IMG/VR virus record: IMGVR_UViG_3300020119_000062
Location: 1 to 47,346 of that record
Length of the DNA: 47,346 bases
Reading direction: 5' to 3' (one strand)
Source: a virus
Shown here: piece by piece, positions 26,389-35,602 of the stretch
Layout of the letters: each line of letters begins with the position of its first letter
Numbering within the stretch: the stretch's first letter is position 1
Notes under the pieces: model-generated
Databases searched by the model: none
Told to the model about the DNA's origin: nothing
What the model saw: only the letters and a program-made list of their open reading frames with translations
Made by a program: the position numbers and the translations under genes

Positions 26389-27251
26389 ATTTAGGTGAGA
26401 AAATAGAATCCATAATAGAAGCGGCTGACAATAAATTCCTTGCAGCCGCTCGAGTTACTCAACAAGACCTTTATGAAAACTTAGTTAATCTATTTAAAAA
26501 GTTAGAGGTTGACTCGAATGGATATATTTTTAACAATGCCGCGAATAGAAAATTACTTACCCAATCATCACAGGTCTTTAACCAGACGATAAATAATTCC
26601 GGTTATAACGAAGCAGTAAATGAATTCGTTGGAACATTCTCGCAAATCGATTTAGCCAATCAGGATTATTTTTCAACCATATCGGATTTATTCAAACCGA
26701 ACCGAGTATTTATTACCTCACTTCAAAATCAAACAATCAAATCTTTAGAGAGTGCTATCTTAAACGAAGGATTGGCCGCGAATATTAAGGCTCCTTTGAT
26801 CAATATTATTTCACAGAACATAAACTCAGGGGGTAGCTATTCGGGATTCTTAGAACAACTACGATCGAATATTATAGGGATGAAAAACGAAGGCAAACTA
26901 CTTCGCTATTCGAGGGGGATTCTTAATGATGCTTTGTTTAATTATTCACGGGCTTATCAGCAATCGGTTACTGAAGATTTAGGGCTAGAGTTTTATCTTT
27001 ACTCAGGTGGAGTTACGAAAGATTCACGCGAATTCTGTGTTGAACATTCAGACCAATTCTACCATCAAAAAGAAGTCGAGGCATGGGCTGACGAAACTTG
27101 GCAAGGACAAATTCCAGGTACCACAGCAAGTTCTGTTTTCATTTATGCTGGAGGCTACTCTTGTAAGCATTCTATCATTCCAGTAGATATTTCAATAGTT
27201 CCACAAGAAATTATTCAAAAAAATATTGAATCTGGGAATTATATACCATAA
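26385..27251 (+). CDS. MuF / SPP1 gp7-like head morphogenesis protein
   Basis: A 288-residue protein. The N-terminal two thirds are helical; the C-terminus has SGGVTKDSREFCVEHSDQFY, then GQIPGTT and GYSCKHSIIPVD, the Cys/His-bearing MuF-like domain of minor head proteins that sit beside the portal and may act during assembly or ejection. ATGA overlap with the portal gene supports the role. Confidence 0.8.
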   Translation: MNLGEKIESIIEAADNKFLAAARVTQQDLYENLVNLFKKLEVDSNGYIFNNAANRKLLTQSSQVFNQTINNSGYNEAVNEFVGTFSQIDLANQDYFSTISDLFKPNRVFITSLQNQTIKSLESAILNEGLAANIKAPLINIISQNINSGGSYSGFLEQLRSNIIGMKNEGKLLRYSRGILNDALFNYSRAYQQSVTEDLGLEFYLYSGGVTKDSREFCVEHSDQFYHQKEVEAWADETWQGQIPGTTASSVFIYAGGYSCKHSIIPVDISIVPQEIIQKNIESGNYIP

Positions 27252-27259
27252 TAAACTAA

Positions 27260-27290
27260 TTTGCTATTTTGGTAAACTTTATTAATTTTG
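27260..27290 (+). promoter_or_regulatory. Promoter for the capsid genes
   Basis: TTTG (27260-27263), exactly 19 bases, then TAATTTTG (27283-27290), a full match to the Bacteroidota consensus TTTG-N19-TAnnTTTG. It lies in the only sizeable gap of the late operon and begins 62 bases before the next gene, so scaffold and capsid genes can be transcribed separately at high level. Confidence 0.75.
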
Positions 27291-27321
27291 GGAAACGATT
27301 CCAAATTTAAAATCAAAGGAT

Positions 27322-27648
27322 ATGTCAAAACAAATGGATGTTCGCGCAAGGATTAGAAAGACAGGAGAAGAAAGAATTTACCCCGAAAAAGTTTTTGAAG
27401 TCAATTGCGATGATCCAGACAACCCACTAGATTTTCTTGAATACGTAGAAATTCCCAGCGATGGCGCACCGGTTACACAACCCGCTGTGCCACAAGTAGC
27501 ACACCAACAGATTTTAATTGACGAACTGATTAAGACAAGAAACGAAAAACTTGCCTTAGAAAATCAATTGAAGGAATTAAAAGCCGCGATGGCTCCCGAA
27601 GAAGAAGGTAAAAAATCAGTAGGTAGACCTAAAAAGGAATTAGCATGA
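27322..27648 (+). CDS. Small head-region protein (108 residues)
   Basis: The N-terminal half looks beta-rich (DVRARIRKTGEERIYPEKVF); the second half is a charged helix (IDELIKTRNEKLALENQLKE) ending in a basic GRPKKELA tail. Located behind the capsid-gene promoter and overlapping the scaffold-like gene by four bases. Possible assembly helper; no family named. Confidence 0.65.
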   Translation: MSKQMDVRARIRKTGEERIYPEKVFEVNCDDPDNPLDFLEYVEIPSDGAPVTQPAVPQVAHQQILIDELIKTRNEKLALENQLKELKAAMAPEEEGKKSVGRPKKELA

Positions 27649-28508
27649 AAACAAAGGATTTTTTCAAACAATTAGCCTTGGCGGCCGGAATCACAAACCC
27701 AGATTTAGAACTTTTCCTAGCCGCTTCAGCCATCCCTGAGGACTTACCAGATTCTTTCAATGCCGAAGTACAGAATAAATACCTTACCCGCGAAAGAGCT
27801 TTAAACGATGCTAATATCGTGGCAGAACTTCAAAAGAAATCGAATAAGTCAGCTTATGATACTTTCGACAAAAAAACAGAGGATTTCCTTCCTTTCATTT
27901 CCGATCAGGAGTTAATCAACAAAATCAAAGCAGAAACTCAATCATTCCAGAAGTGGGATTTGATTAAGGCTGGCTTAAAGTCAACCTTTGATGGTATCGA
28001 AGAAAAGACCAAGGGCAAAGTAAATCAGGATGCCAATAAGATTTTGGAGGAAAAATCCAATGAAATAAAGGCTTTAGTTGCCAAGCATGATGCCGAAATG
28101 AAGGATCAAAATGCAAAATTGAACGATATTTTCATCACAAGCAAACTCAAAGAAAAGACACTCTCTTATAACTTCGCTGACTCATTCAAACCACTTAAGG
28201 AAAGCATTGCTGATTTAGTAGTGGGGAATGTGAAGAAGAGTTATAAAGTAGATTTAGACGAAAAAGGAGCCATCAAGCTACTCCAACAAGCCGGAGAATC
28301 ATGGGTTGAGGCATTTGAAGGTAATGAGAAACTGACCATTGACAAGTTACTCGAAAAGGAAACCAAGCAGTTTGTGGCTGTATCTAATGCAGCAGATAAA
28401 AAGGACACAAAGGATACGTACACACCACAATCAACCGACCCTTCAAAAATGACGCTAGCACAGCGTAGAGAGGCTTTGATGAATGGAGTGTCGACACTTC
28501 CTAACTAA
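27645..28508 (+). CDS. Putative capsid scaffolding protein
   Basis: A 287-residue, highly charged, mostly helical protein with a long coiled-coil stretch (about residues 120-170). The C-terminal MTLAQRREALMNGVSTLPN is a short terminal module like those that scaffolds use to touch the capsid. It lies directly before the major capsid gene, six bases away, where scaffolds are encoded. Call by position and composition. Confidence 0.7.
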   Translation: MKTKDFFKQLALAAGITNPDLELFLAASAIPEDLPDSFNAEVQNKYLTRERALNDANIVAELQKKSNKSAYDTFDKKTEDFLPFISDQELINKIKAETQSFQKWDLIKAGLKSTFDGIEEKTKGKVNQDANKILEEKSNEIKALVAKHDAEMKDQNAKLNDIFITSKLKEKTLSYNFADSFKPLKESIADLVVGNVKKSYKVDLDEKGAIKLLQQAGESWVEAFEGNEKLTIDKLLEKETKQFVAVSNAADKKDTKDTYTPQSTDPSKMTLAQRREALMNGVSTLPN

Positions 28509-28514
28509 AAATCA

Positions 28515-29615
28515 ATGGCAAATTTCAACCTCGACATAGGGGGCGCATGTGAAAAAATCATCGCTCAGGCAAAAGACTATGCAAAAAAGAACTATCCTGG
28601 CCCTGGTGGTCTTGAAAAACAAAATGGAACATTAGATTTCCTTACCGATCCTTCAAATGGAGGAATTACCTCAGAATTGATTGGAACCGGAAACGGTAAA
28701 ATGCGCAAGGCGCGCGTGCTTTATAAGCAACGTACAAAGACATGCGAAATCCTGACAGGAACGGCAGCCCTTAATTCGGCCCTTTGCGATAGTGCAGAGA
28801 TGAGTGATGTTAAAGAAGTAGTTATAACTGTTAACAAGCGTATTGCAACAACCCCTCGGAAATTCACCAATGAAAGAATGGTAGCTATCTGTCAAGATAC
28901 CCAGTCTTTCGTGAATGAGTTTTTGATGAGTGATCAACGTGCCGGACGCGAACAGTTAGATGCTCAGTTTTTAGCTCTTTTGGCTGGGAATGTGGGGCAG
29001 AATCACCGTCAAGACGGTACAACCGTAGGTGGTGGGGTTTATCAAGATGTTGCTCTTTTGAAATCTGATTCAAATGGTCAAAATATTCCATTGAGTGGTA
29101 ATTTCAACAATATTAAGATGGACTACCAGAACATGGAATTCTCCGGAAATCCTTATCTGATTGGCCAAGGCAATCTTCAGACTTTCTTCTCACTTGCTAA
29201 ATGGGCGTGTTGCAATCAAGCAACTCCATACGCTTCAGCTATTGCCGATAGTGGTACAGCTTTCATGTTGGATCAATCTGTAAACTCTACTTTGGCGGCT
29301 AACCGCTTCCTGATGGTAGCCCCAGGAATTGAACATGCAATGTTCTTCAATGAGAATACGAATATTAACATCTCGTCTGAGATTATCAAGCACGTAGTAA
29401 TTCCTGATTCTGTTTACCCTCAGATTAAATGGGATCTTGATTTCAAATGGGATGAGTGTGCAAAAGCATGGATTTATCAACAATCACTTTACTATGGATT
29501 GTTCAATGTGATCCAAGCTGATTCATTCTCAACTGATTCCAGTTCACCATCTTCTTGTACTGATGAATTGGCAGGAGTTACTGGCGTTTGGGGATTCAGA
29601 GCAACCGCTTCTTAA
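28515..29615 (+). CDS. Major capsid protein
   Basis: A 366-residue protein directly after the scaffold-like gene. It starts MANFNLDIGGACEKIIAQAK and has a balanced alpha/beta composition, strongly expressed-type codons, and an abundant-protein context behind a consensus promoter. DQRAGREQLDAQFLALLAG looks like a spine helix of an HK97-type fold. I assign it by position, size and pattern; no motif alone is decisive. Confidence 0.75.
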   Translation: MANFNLDIGGACEKIIAQAKDYAKKNYPGPGGLEKQNGTLDFLTDPSNGGITSELIGTGNGKMRKARVLYKQRTKTCEILTGTAALNSALCDSAEMSDVKEVVITVNKRIATTPRKFTNERMVAICQDTQSFVNEFLMSDQRAGREQLDAQFLALLAGNVGQNHRQDGTTVGGGVYQDVALLKSDSNGQNIPLSGNFNNIKMDYQNMEFSGNPYLIGQGNLQTFFSLAKWACCNQATPYASAIADSGTAFMLDQSVNSTLAANRFLMVAPGIEHAMFFNENTNINISSEIIKHVVIPDSVYPQIKWDLDFKWDECAKAWIYQQSLYYGLFNVIQADSFSTDSSSPSSCTDELAGVTGVWGFRATAS

Positions 29616-29618
29616 TTT

Positions 29619-30596
29619 ATGGGATGCCTCGATGGCATTGTAAGTCCTGATAAAACAATCTCAAGCAGGGGTGGGCTTTATGCCAACCTCCTGCCTGGGG
29701 TTACGCTATCTCTTTTAGATGATCTCACCAAAGATGAGCAAGTTGATTATTTAGAATGCTGGGATGATATTTATTCACGGGCGAAGCTAAACTTCGTTAA
29801 TGAGATTCAAACTAAGTTGGCCGATCGATTTCATATAGATCAAAAATTGATTTCACGTGAAACATCTCAGTTCACCGACACTACTAATACAGGAAGTAAC
29901 CCAGGCATTCAGATTTATTTCTATGCCTCTAAGTATTCACGGTTTTATGTTACCTCTATTCAAGTATATTCATTAACTGCGGTTTCGGGAGCGGTCTTTA
30001 CGTTTTACGATACTGACGTTAATGGTAAAGTACAGGGGACTAAAACAGCCGATCTTTCAATAGGGCTTAATACGATTTACGTAGATCAGGAATTTGAAGT
30101 AGCAGATAGGCTTTTTATCGGTTATAATTCAAGTTTGGTGAGTTTGAGGCAAACCGAAAATCGCTATTTTAATAACTACTCTTATTTTGCCTTCAATAAA
30201 CTAGAATGCTCTTATCCTTGCTTCTTTTCGGGTTACCGTTTCGGGGTTGAGGGTGGAGAGTATTCTTGTTCTGTTTTTCAAATTAATGGAGGTGGTTTAA
30301 ATGTGGTTTTCAACATTGTTTGCTCTATTGAGAAATTTATTTGCCAGAATATTAATATCTTTAAGGTAGCTTTCTGGTGGAGGATAGGAGTAGAGTTGAT
30401 GATGGAAAGGATTATGTCAGACCGTTTTAACCGATGGACAACCTTAACCACTGAGAGGGCCAAAGAACTTATGGATATGTATAAGTCAAATTACGATGAA
30501 CACCTTAAAATGAGTTGTGGCAATCTAAAAATGACTGAAGACAATATTTGTTTTGAGTGTAAGAGTGCAGTATCAGCTAAACCAATGTTACCATGA
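29619..30596 (+). CDS. Head-tail connector region protein (325 residues)
   Basis: Located right after the capsid gene. The N-terminal part (LLDDLTKDEQVDYLECWDD) is helical; the central part is beta-rich; the C-terminal KMTEDNICFECKS carries a CxxC. It may be a connector or a capsid decoration protein. No named family. ATGA overlap links it to a 20-residue peptide gene. Confidence 0.5.
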   Translation: MGCLDGIVSPDKTISSRGGLYANLLPGVTLSLLDDLTKDEQVDYLECWDDIYSRAKLNFVNEIQTKLADRFHIDQKLISRETSQFTDTTNTGSNPGIQIYFYASKYSRFYVTSIQVYSLTAVSGAVFTFYDTDVNGKVQGTKTADLSIGLNTIYVDQEFEVADRLFIGYNSSLVSLRQTENRYFNNYSYFAFNKLECSYPCFFSGYRFGVEGGEYSCSVFQINGGGLNVVFNIVCSIEKFICQNINIFKVAFWWRIGVELMMERIMSDRFNRWTTLTTERAKELMDMYKSNYDEHLKMSCGNLKMTEDNICFECKSAVSAKPMLP

Positions 30597-30655
30597 AAGA
30601 ACAAAGAGGATGCGACTGCGGCGGCAAAAAAGGCCGTCGCGGTACTAAGAAATGA
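30593..30655 (+). CDS. 20-residue Cys/Gly/Lys-rich peptide
   Basis: MKEQRGCDCGGKKGRRGTKK is encoded in a frame whose ATG overlaps the upstream stop (ATGA) and whose TGA overlaps the downstream ATG (ATGA). Such double coupling in the head-tail region is hard to get by chance. The CDC pair and the basic tail suggest binding of nucleic acid or a metal. Far below usual gene-calling size. Confidence 0.5.
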   Translation: MKEQRGCDCGGKKGRRGTKK

Positions 30656-31128
30656 CTTGGGACGATGAGATAAACTCATTGAATAAACTTTTATCTTCGG
30701 ATAAAGGTATGCGAACGGCATTGACTACCATTTTGGCTTTGCAGAAGAGACGTATTTTCCAGAATGGACAAGCGGCTGACAATTCGAAGATAGGAACTTA
30801 CGGAACGAACCCAGCTAGTATTTCTAAAAAGCAGCAAGCGCAATCGACAGGGAAGACCTATTTTAAAGGTGGATATGCTGAGTATAAAACATTGATAGGA
30901 AAGAATCCTGGATTTGTGATTCTAAGGAATACAGATCAAATGATGATGGACTATAATATGTTCGTCTTAGGGAACAATCAATGGGGACTAGGATTTTCTA
31001 ATGACCTTAATCACGACAAATCGGAATGGATGGAAGATAAATACAAAAAGGAAATTTTTGACGATTCACAGGAGGAAGACACGGTTATAGAAAATATACT
31101 AACGAATTTTCTTGACGGATATTTGTGA
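30652..31128 (+). CDS. Neck / head-tail joining protein (158 residues)
   Basis: LQKRRIFQNGQAADNSKIGTY (start about residue 30) is a pattern seen in virion morphogenesis (Mu gpG-like) and neck proteins of phages from this group; the C-terminus is acidic. Position after the connector region suits a head-completion or tail-joining role. It overlaps the next gene by 17 bases. Confidence 0.6.
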   Translation: MTWDDEINSLNKLLSSDKGMRTALTTILALQKRRIFQNGQAADNSKIGTYGTNPASISKKQQAQSTGKTYFKGGYAEYKTLIGKNPGFVILRNTDQMMMDYNMFVLGNNQWGLGFSNDLNHDKSEWMEDKYKKEIFDDSQEEDTVIENILTNFLDGYL

Positions 31129-31615
31129 AAATATTGATGCATCTATTGTAAACACATTACCATGCCCAGGAATCAAATTCTTCGGACTTGCTGAATTAGC
31201 TATAAAATCTAATCAACCTCATCCAGTTACTATAAATGATCGCAAGCAAATAGCAATCAATGATCGTTATGATGGCATAGCATACTATCGTCTCTTAAGT
31301 TCTGCCGCCCCACAGCCTGCAGAATGGCAGTGGGGAAATAAATTGAATAATATTTTTAAATCACGGATTAGAAATATTCTCGTTTTTAAAGTCAATAAAC
31401 TAGCTGAAGAGTTTATCTATGATTATGTGAATGCTATTCCTAATTGGCTAGACCTACAAGGATATAAATTAGTGGATGTTGAAAACAATGTTTCAATCAT
31501 TGCAGATCAGGAGGCCGTTTACAAAACAGAATTTGGAACTGGTGATTATGAAAAGCATATTTTGACTTGGAATATTTACGCGATTGAATATGATATTGAT
31601 TTCATAAAATGCTAA
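31112..31615 (+). CDS. Neck or tail-terminator-like protein (167 residues)
   Basis: The start is TTG at 31112; the protein has no internal Met, so no ATG alternative exists. Alpha/beta composition, size and position between neck protein and baseplate-like protein suit a tail-completion protein. No family named. Confidence 0.55.
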   Translation: MTDICENIDASIVNTLPCPGIKFFGLAELAIKSNQPHPVTINDRKQIAINDRYDGIAYYRLLSSAAPQPAEWQWGNKLNNIFKSRIRNILVFKVNKLAEEFIYDYVNAIPNWLDLQGYKLVDVENNVSIIADQEAVYKTEFGTGDYEKHILTWNIYAIEYDIDFIKC

Positions 31616-31616
31616 T

Positions 31617-31964
31617 ATGGCACTGATTAAAGTTTATACCGGAGCGCGTTTGGATCTTGAATTTTACAAGGGATATGCTATTGCTAATTATGAATTCACT
31701 GTTTATAATGATGATGACACCGATTATGATTTTACAAATTCAACTGGAGTTTATTTTAAACTTCTGGCTAAGAAAAACGGAACTGTTTTAACAACTATTC
31801 AGATGACGTTTGATAATCCAAAGACGAATAATATTTATTTAAGTGATGCGGGAAATTCACCTAGTTTTATTTTAACAACTAGAACGCCACGCATGGCATG
31901 GTATGAGGTTTATTCGATTGAGGGGAATAATAAATTACTCTTTGAGGGAGTAGCTGAGTTATGA
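31617..31964 (+). CDS. Beta-rich tail or baseplate protein (115 residues)
   Basis: MALIKVYTGARLDLEF begins a beta-sandwich-like protein with many aromatic and Asp/Asn loops, resembling N-terminal domains of BppU-type baseplate proteins in layout only. One base after the preceding stop; ATGA overlap with the next gene. Confidence 0.5.
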   Translation: MALIKVYTGARLDLEFYKGYAIANYEFTVYNDDDTDYDFTNSTGVYFKLLAKKNGTVLTTIQMTFDNPKTNNIYLSDAGNSPSFILTTRTPRMAWYEVYSIEGNNKLLFEGVAEL

Positions 31965-32221
31965 CAAAAGTAACAGTAAACTCGAATAGGAATAGTTGTG
32001 TGAGTATTAGAAAAAGCAATCCTAATATTATTGGTGCTGTTATTTTAAAAGGCAATTGGGATCCTAGCGGAGGCACCTTACCAGGAATAGGGAAACAAGG
32101 ATGGCTTTATAAAGCATCTGCAAATGGGACGGTAGGCGGATTTGATATTAATCAAGGAATGCAGATACTTTTTTTAACAGATGATCCGGGACAAACACTA
32201 TCGAATTATGACATACGTTAA
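31961..32221 (+). CDS. Small tail-fiber-associated protein (86 residues)
   Basis: ILKGNWDPSGGTLPGIGKQG, then GWLYKASANGTVGGFD, recalls short trimeric fiber or spike tip motifs. Its end overlaps the large fiber gene by 14 bases. Probably attaches to or lies beside the fiber. Confidence 0.5.
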   Translation: MTKVTVNSNRNSCVSIRKSNPNIIGAVILKGNWDPSGGTLPGIGKQGWLYKASANGTVGGFDINQGMQILFLTDDPGQTLSNYDIR

Positions 32222-35165
32222 AATACTTTGCCTTTTGTTGATCAGTTTTTCACTGTCAGCGCAGACAGTGGATCAATACAAAACTACGACTGCGGGAGGA
32301 TCGGTTAATGCCTATACTATTCCTAATTCAGATTTTGGGGCGTATAGAACAAATGAAAAATGGCTTATTGATTTTACCGGAGTTACTACGAATTCAGGGG
32401 CCGCAACATTAAATAGAAATTCTTATGGGGCTATTTCTATTAAGATGCCAGATGGCACCGACCCGACTTCTGGAATATTAAAGGGACGGGTTCAACTTAG
32501 CTATAATGGGACTTATTTTTATATCGTTGGTGGGTCTGGGTCTAGTGGATCATCTACATTCACTGGATTAACAGATGGCCCCGGTTCTTTTTCAGGTAAG
32601 ACATTAAATTTTACACGAGTAAATTCGGGTGAAACAGCTTTAGAATATCGTACTCCTTCTCAGGTATTTTCAGATATTGGATTTCCAACCATAGGATCAT
32701 CTAATACCATTTTAGGAGTAAATAATACTGGAGATGGATTAGAATATAAAACTGTAAGCAATGGATTAACATCCGCAGGCGGTACTTTAAAATTAGGAGG
32801 AACAATTATTCAAGATATTAATCTTGATGGCCATTTTAATTTTGTATATGGTAATACCACTCCGGCAAGTACATTGTCATTTAATGCTGGTGTCTCTACG
32901 ACAACGTCTAAATCATCTATATTAATGAATTTGAATGGCTTTACAACATTTACAATAAATTCATCAGGACTTAGTACGGCACAGATGGTATCAAATGTTA
33001 ATGGGGTAAGCCTTAATTCTTATAAATCTACAGGTGCTGCTTCTTTTCAATTTGATATGCTTCAATCGGCTATGAGAATAACTGATTTTAATACATCTAA
33101 AACAGGTATTCAATATGCCGCTACTGGATATGTAACCCAATTGCATTCTTTAGTAGATAAAGAATATGCTGATACAAAACAAACTGCTGGTAATTATATC
33201 ACTGCATTGATTGGAGATGTGACCGCATCGGGGCCTGGGTCTGTCTCTGCGACAGTCACACAAATAAATGGAACTTCTTTAGCTGGTCTTGCTACAGGTA
33301 TTTTAAAAAATACAACCTCGACAGGGGTTCCATCAATAGCGATTGCAGGGGACTTCCCAACACTTAATCAAAATACTACTGGAAGCGCGGCTACTTTAAC
33401 AACTACTCGAAACATAGCTCTTACTGGTGATGCTGCTTGGAATGTAAATTTTAATGGCTCTGCTGATGTAACAGCAGCATTAACCCTTGCTACCGTAAAT
33501 AGTAATGTGGGAACTTTTGGAAGTGCCACTAAAAGCACGACGATTACGGTAAATGGTAAAGGATTAATCACCGCTATTTCAGAACAAACATTAACTCCCG
33601 CAGTTGGATCAATTACCGGATTAGCGTCGGGAATAGCAACTTGGTTAGCTACTCCCTCAAGCGCAAATCTTTCATCGGCTATAACTGATGAAACGGGTAG
33701 TGGAGCTTTAGTATTTGCCTCAAGCCCCGCCTTTACCGGAACACCAACTTATGGAACCTTAGGATACTCAGATACCGATATTGCATTCTCATTTCAAAAA
33801 TCAGTCAATTCTTATTTTCAAATTCCTATTCAAAATACAAGTAATGGAGGAACTGCGAGTACTGATATTATAATCTCAAGCGATAATGGAACAGCCACTA
33901 CGCACTATTTAGACTTAGGAAAAAATTCAAGCGGATTCACTGGTTCGGGCTCTTTGAATCAGCCTGGATATTCTTATCTCACAAGTACAACGGATGATCT
34001 TGTTATAGGGACAACGACTGCAAACGCAGTTAGGTTTATTATTAATAGCGGCACGACTGATGTGATGACTATTTCCTCTGGTGGAAACATTTCAATCACA
34101 CAGCCTTCTCAAAGCAGTGGATGGGCAAGCGCTCTTTCTATAACTCCTGGGACTCAAACAGCATTGACTACTGCTACAGAATTTAAGTCAAATGATTTTA
34201 AAGGTGGGACATGGACTTGGGTTGATGGCACTGTAGCCACGCAAAGATTTAATCACTTTGAAGGATGGACTATAAACAGAACAACTACAAGTGCTACTTT
34301 TTCAGCAGCTTATAATGTTTTTATTGAAGCCTTAACTCCTGGAACAGGAGTAACTCTTACTAATAGTGGGTATTCTTTAGGATTGGCAGGTAACCTATAT
34401 TTAGGTGCGGGAACTGTAAATTTTAATACTTCACTAACTTTTGGAGCGACAGCACAAAGTCAGAGTTTTACAATTCAACCCGGAGTAACCCCAGCCAATA
34501 CAATTGATTTTGAAATGAATGGCAATTATACGGCGGCCGGAACATCCCATAATTTCATAAGTGTCTTATCTAGTCATGGAACTGCATTTGCCTCAGGTAC
34601 TCAAAGCGTAACGTTGATAAACTCTACTCCTACTTATAATAATTCAGGAGGAACAACAACTATTAGATTATTGGATTATAACCCTACAGAAACAACGATG
34701 ACGGGAACTACCCATTATTTTATTACCAATAGATCAACAACAGCCTTGAGTGGATTTGGAACTGGTACTCCTACTTCTGCTATGGTTCAAATTAATGCAG
34801 CCGGTTCAAATGCTGCATTGAAAACTGTTGGTGTTGGAACTGGGACTAACAAGTCTCTTGACTCATATCAATCTGATGGTACAACAAACATTCTTTTTCT
34901 AAAAGATAATGGAGATTTTCAGGTTGGGCTTTCTGGAAGCAAGTGGGGAATGTTTGGCACGGCTGCTGTAGCTAATCAATCGGTGCTTGGAATACTTGTT
35001 AATAATGTAACGAGTGGAGGAAGCACATCTACCATTGCGGATTTCTCTAGTCTCACTGTCTATGCCACAGATGCAGCAACGATAAGAAACAATGATTATC
35101 AATTAGCTAAGAAGGTGTTAGCCATTGAAACGGCACTTAGAAACTACGGAATACTTAAAGACTAA
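32208..35165 (+). CDS. Large tail fiber-like protein with an N-terminal signal peptide
   Basis: A 985-residue protein. Repeated Thr/Ser/Gly-rich units such as NIALTGDAAWNVNFNGSADV, TTITVNGKGLITAIS and ASSPAFTGTPTYG are characteristic of phage fibers that trimerise and bind receptors. The start I chose (32208) gives MTYVKILCLLLISFSLSAQ, a clear signal peptide with a likely cut before or after AQ. That is unusual for a virion protein assembled in the cytoplasm. A start at 32181 would add nine residues and keep the signal. Confidence 0.75.
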   Translation: MTYVKILCLLLISFSLSAQTVDQYKTTTAGGSVNAYTIPNSDFGAYRTNEKWLIDFTGVTTNSGAATLNRNSYGAISIKMPDGTDPTSGILKGRVQLSYNGTYFYIVGGSGSSGSSTFTGLTDGPGSFSGKTLNFTRVNSGETALEYRTPSQVFSDIGFPTIGSSNTILGVNNTGDGLEYKTVSNGLTSAGGTLKLGGTIIQDINLDGHFNFVYGNTTPASTLSFNAGVSTTTSKSSILMNLNGFTTFTINSSGLSTAQMVSNVNGVSLNSYKSTGAASFQFDMLQSAMRITDFNTSKTGIQYAATGYVTQLHSLVDKEYADTKQTAGNYITALIGDVTASGPGSVSATVTQINGTSLAGLATGILKNTTSTGVPSIAIAGDFPTLNQNTTGSAATLTTTRNIALTGDAAWNVNFNGSADVTAALTLATVNSNVGTFGSATKSTTITVNGKGLITAISEQTLTPAVGSITGLASGIATWLATPSSANLSSAITDETGSGALVFASSPAFTGTPTYGTLGYSDTDIAFSFQKSVNSYFQIPIQNTSNGGTASTDIIISSDNGTATTHYLDLGKNSSGFTGSGSLNQPGYSYLTSTTDDLVIGTTTANAVRFIINSGTTDVMTISSGGNISITQPSQSSGWASALSITPGTQTALTTATEFKSNDFKGGTWTWVDGTVATQRFNHFEGWTINRTTTSATFSAAYNVFIEALTPGTGVTLTNSGYSLGLAGNLYLGAGTVNFNTSLTFGATAQSQSFTIQPGVTPANTIDFEMNGNYTAAGTSHNFISVLSSHGTAFASGTQSVTLINSTPTYNNSGGTTTIRLLDYNPTETTMTGTTHYFITNRSTTALSGFGTGTPTSAMVQINAAGSNAALKTVGVGTGTNKSLDSYQSDGTTNILFLKDNGDFQVGLSGSKWGMFGTAAVANQSVLGILVNNVTSGGSTSTIADFSSLTVYATDAATIRNNDYQLAKKVLAIETALRNYGILKD

Positions 35166-35176
35166 ACTAAAACACA

Positions 35177-35602
35177 ATGAAAAAACAAATTTTAATTTTC
35201 GTATTTGGCTTAATCTCCTTCATAGGATATGGACAAGCACTTACCGGTGATCAGGTTGCAGTGATAAAGCAAAACACTGATTATTTGAATCGGGTTAAAT
35301 CAACCCTTCTTTTAAAAGCAGAATATTGGAAAGAAGCCGCAACTCCGAATAGGTCAGATGTAAATCGTAGAATGCAGAAACGAAAGCAACTTGCAAGAAC
35401 AATTTTAACGACAAGTTGGATCGATACAAATTATCAACAGGTTGGTGCTTACTGGCTGGCATATTATCAAACTTCAAATCCGGTGCTTGATGGTAATGGT
35501 ATTCCTACTTATGTGACCATCTTTAATAACTTCGATGCCACGTATGATTCCTTTGCTGGCTATTTGATTGGCGATGAAAATGAAACTGAAATTTATTGGT
35601 GA
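35177..35602 (+). CDS. Exported hypothetical protein (141 residues)
   Basis: MKKQILIFVFGLISFIGYGQ is a classic signal peptide of Bacteroidota type ending GYGQ. The mature part is mixed, with KAEYWKEAATPNRSDVNRRM and many aromatic residues. It follows the fiber gene by 11 bases and shares stop/start bases with the next gene (TGATG). Periplasmic or surface role; no domain recognised. Confidence 0.65.
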   Translation: MKKQILIFVFGLISFIGYGQALTGDQVAVIKQNTDYLNRVKSTLLLKAEYWKEAATPNRSDVNRRMQKRKQLARTILTTSWIDTNYQQVGAYWLAYYQTSNPVLDGNGIPTYVTIFNNFDATYDSFAGYLIGDENETEIYW

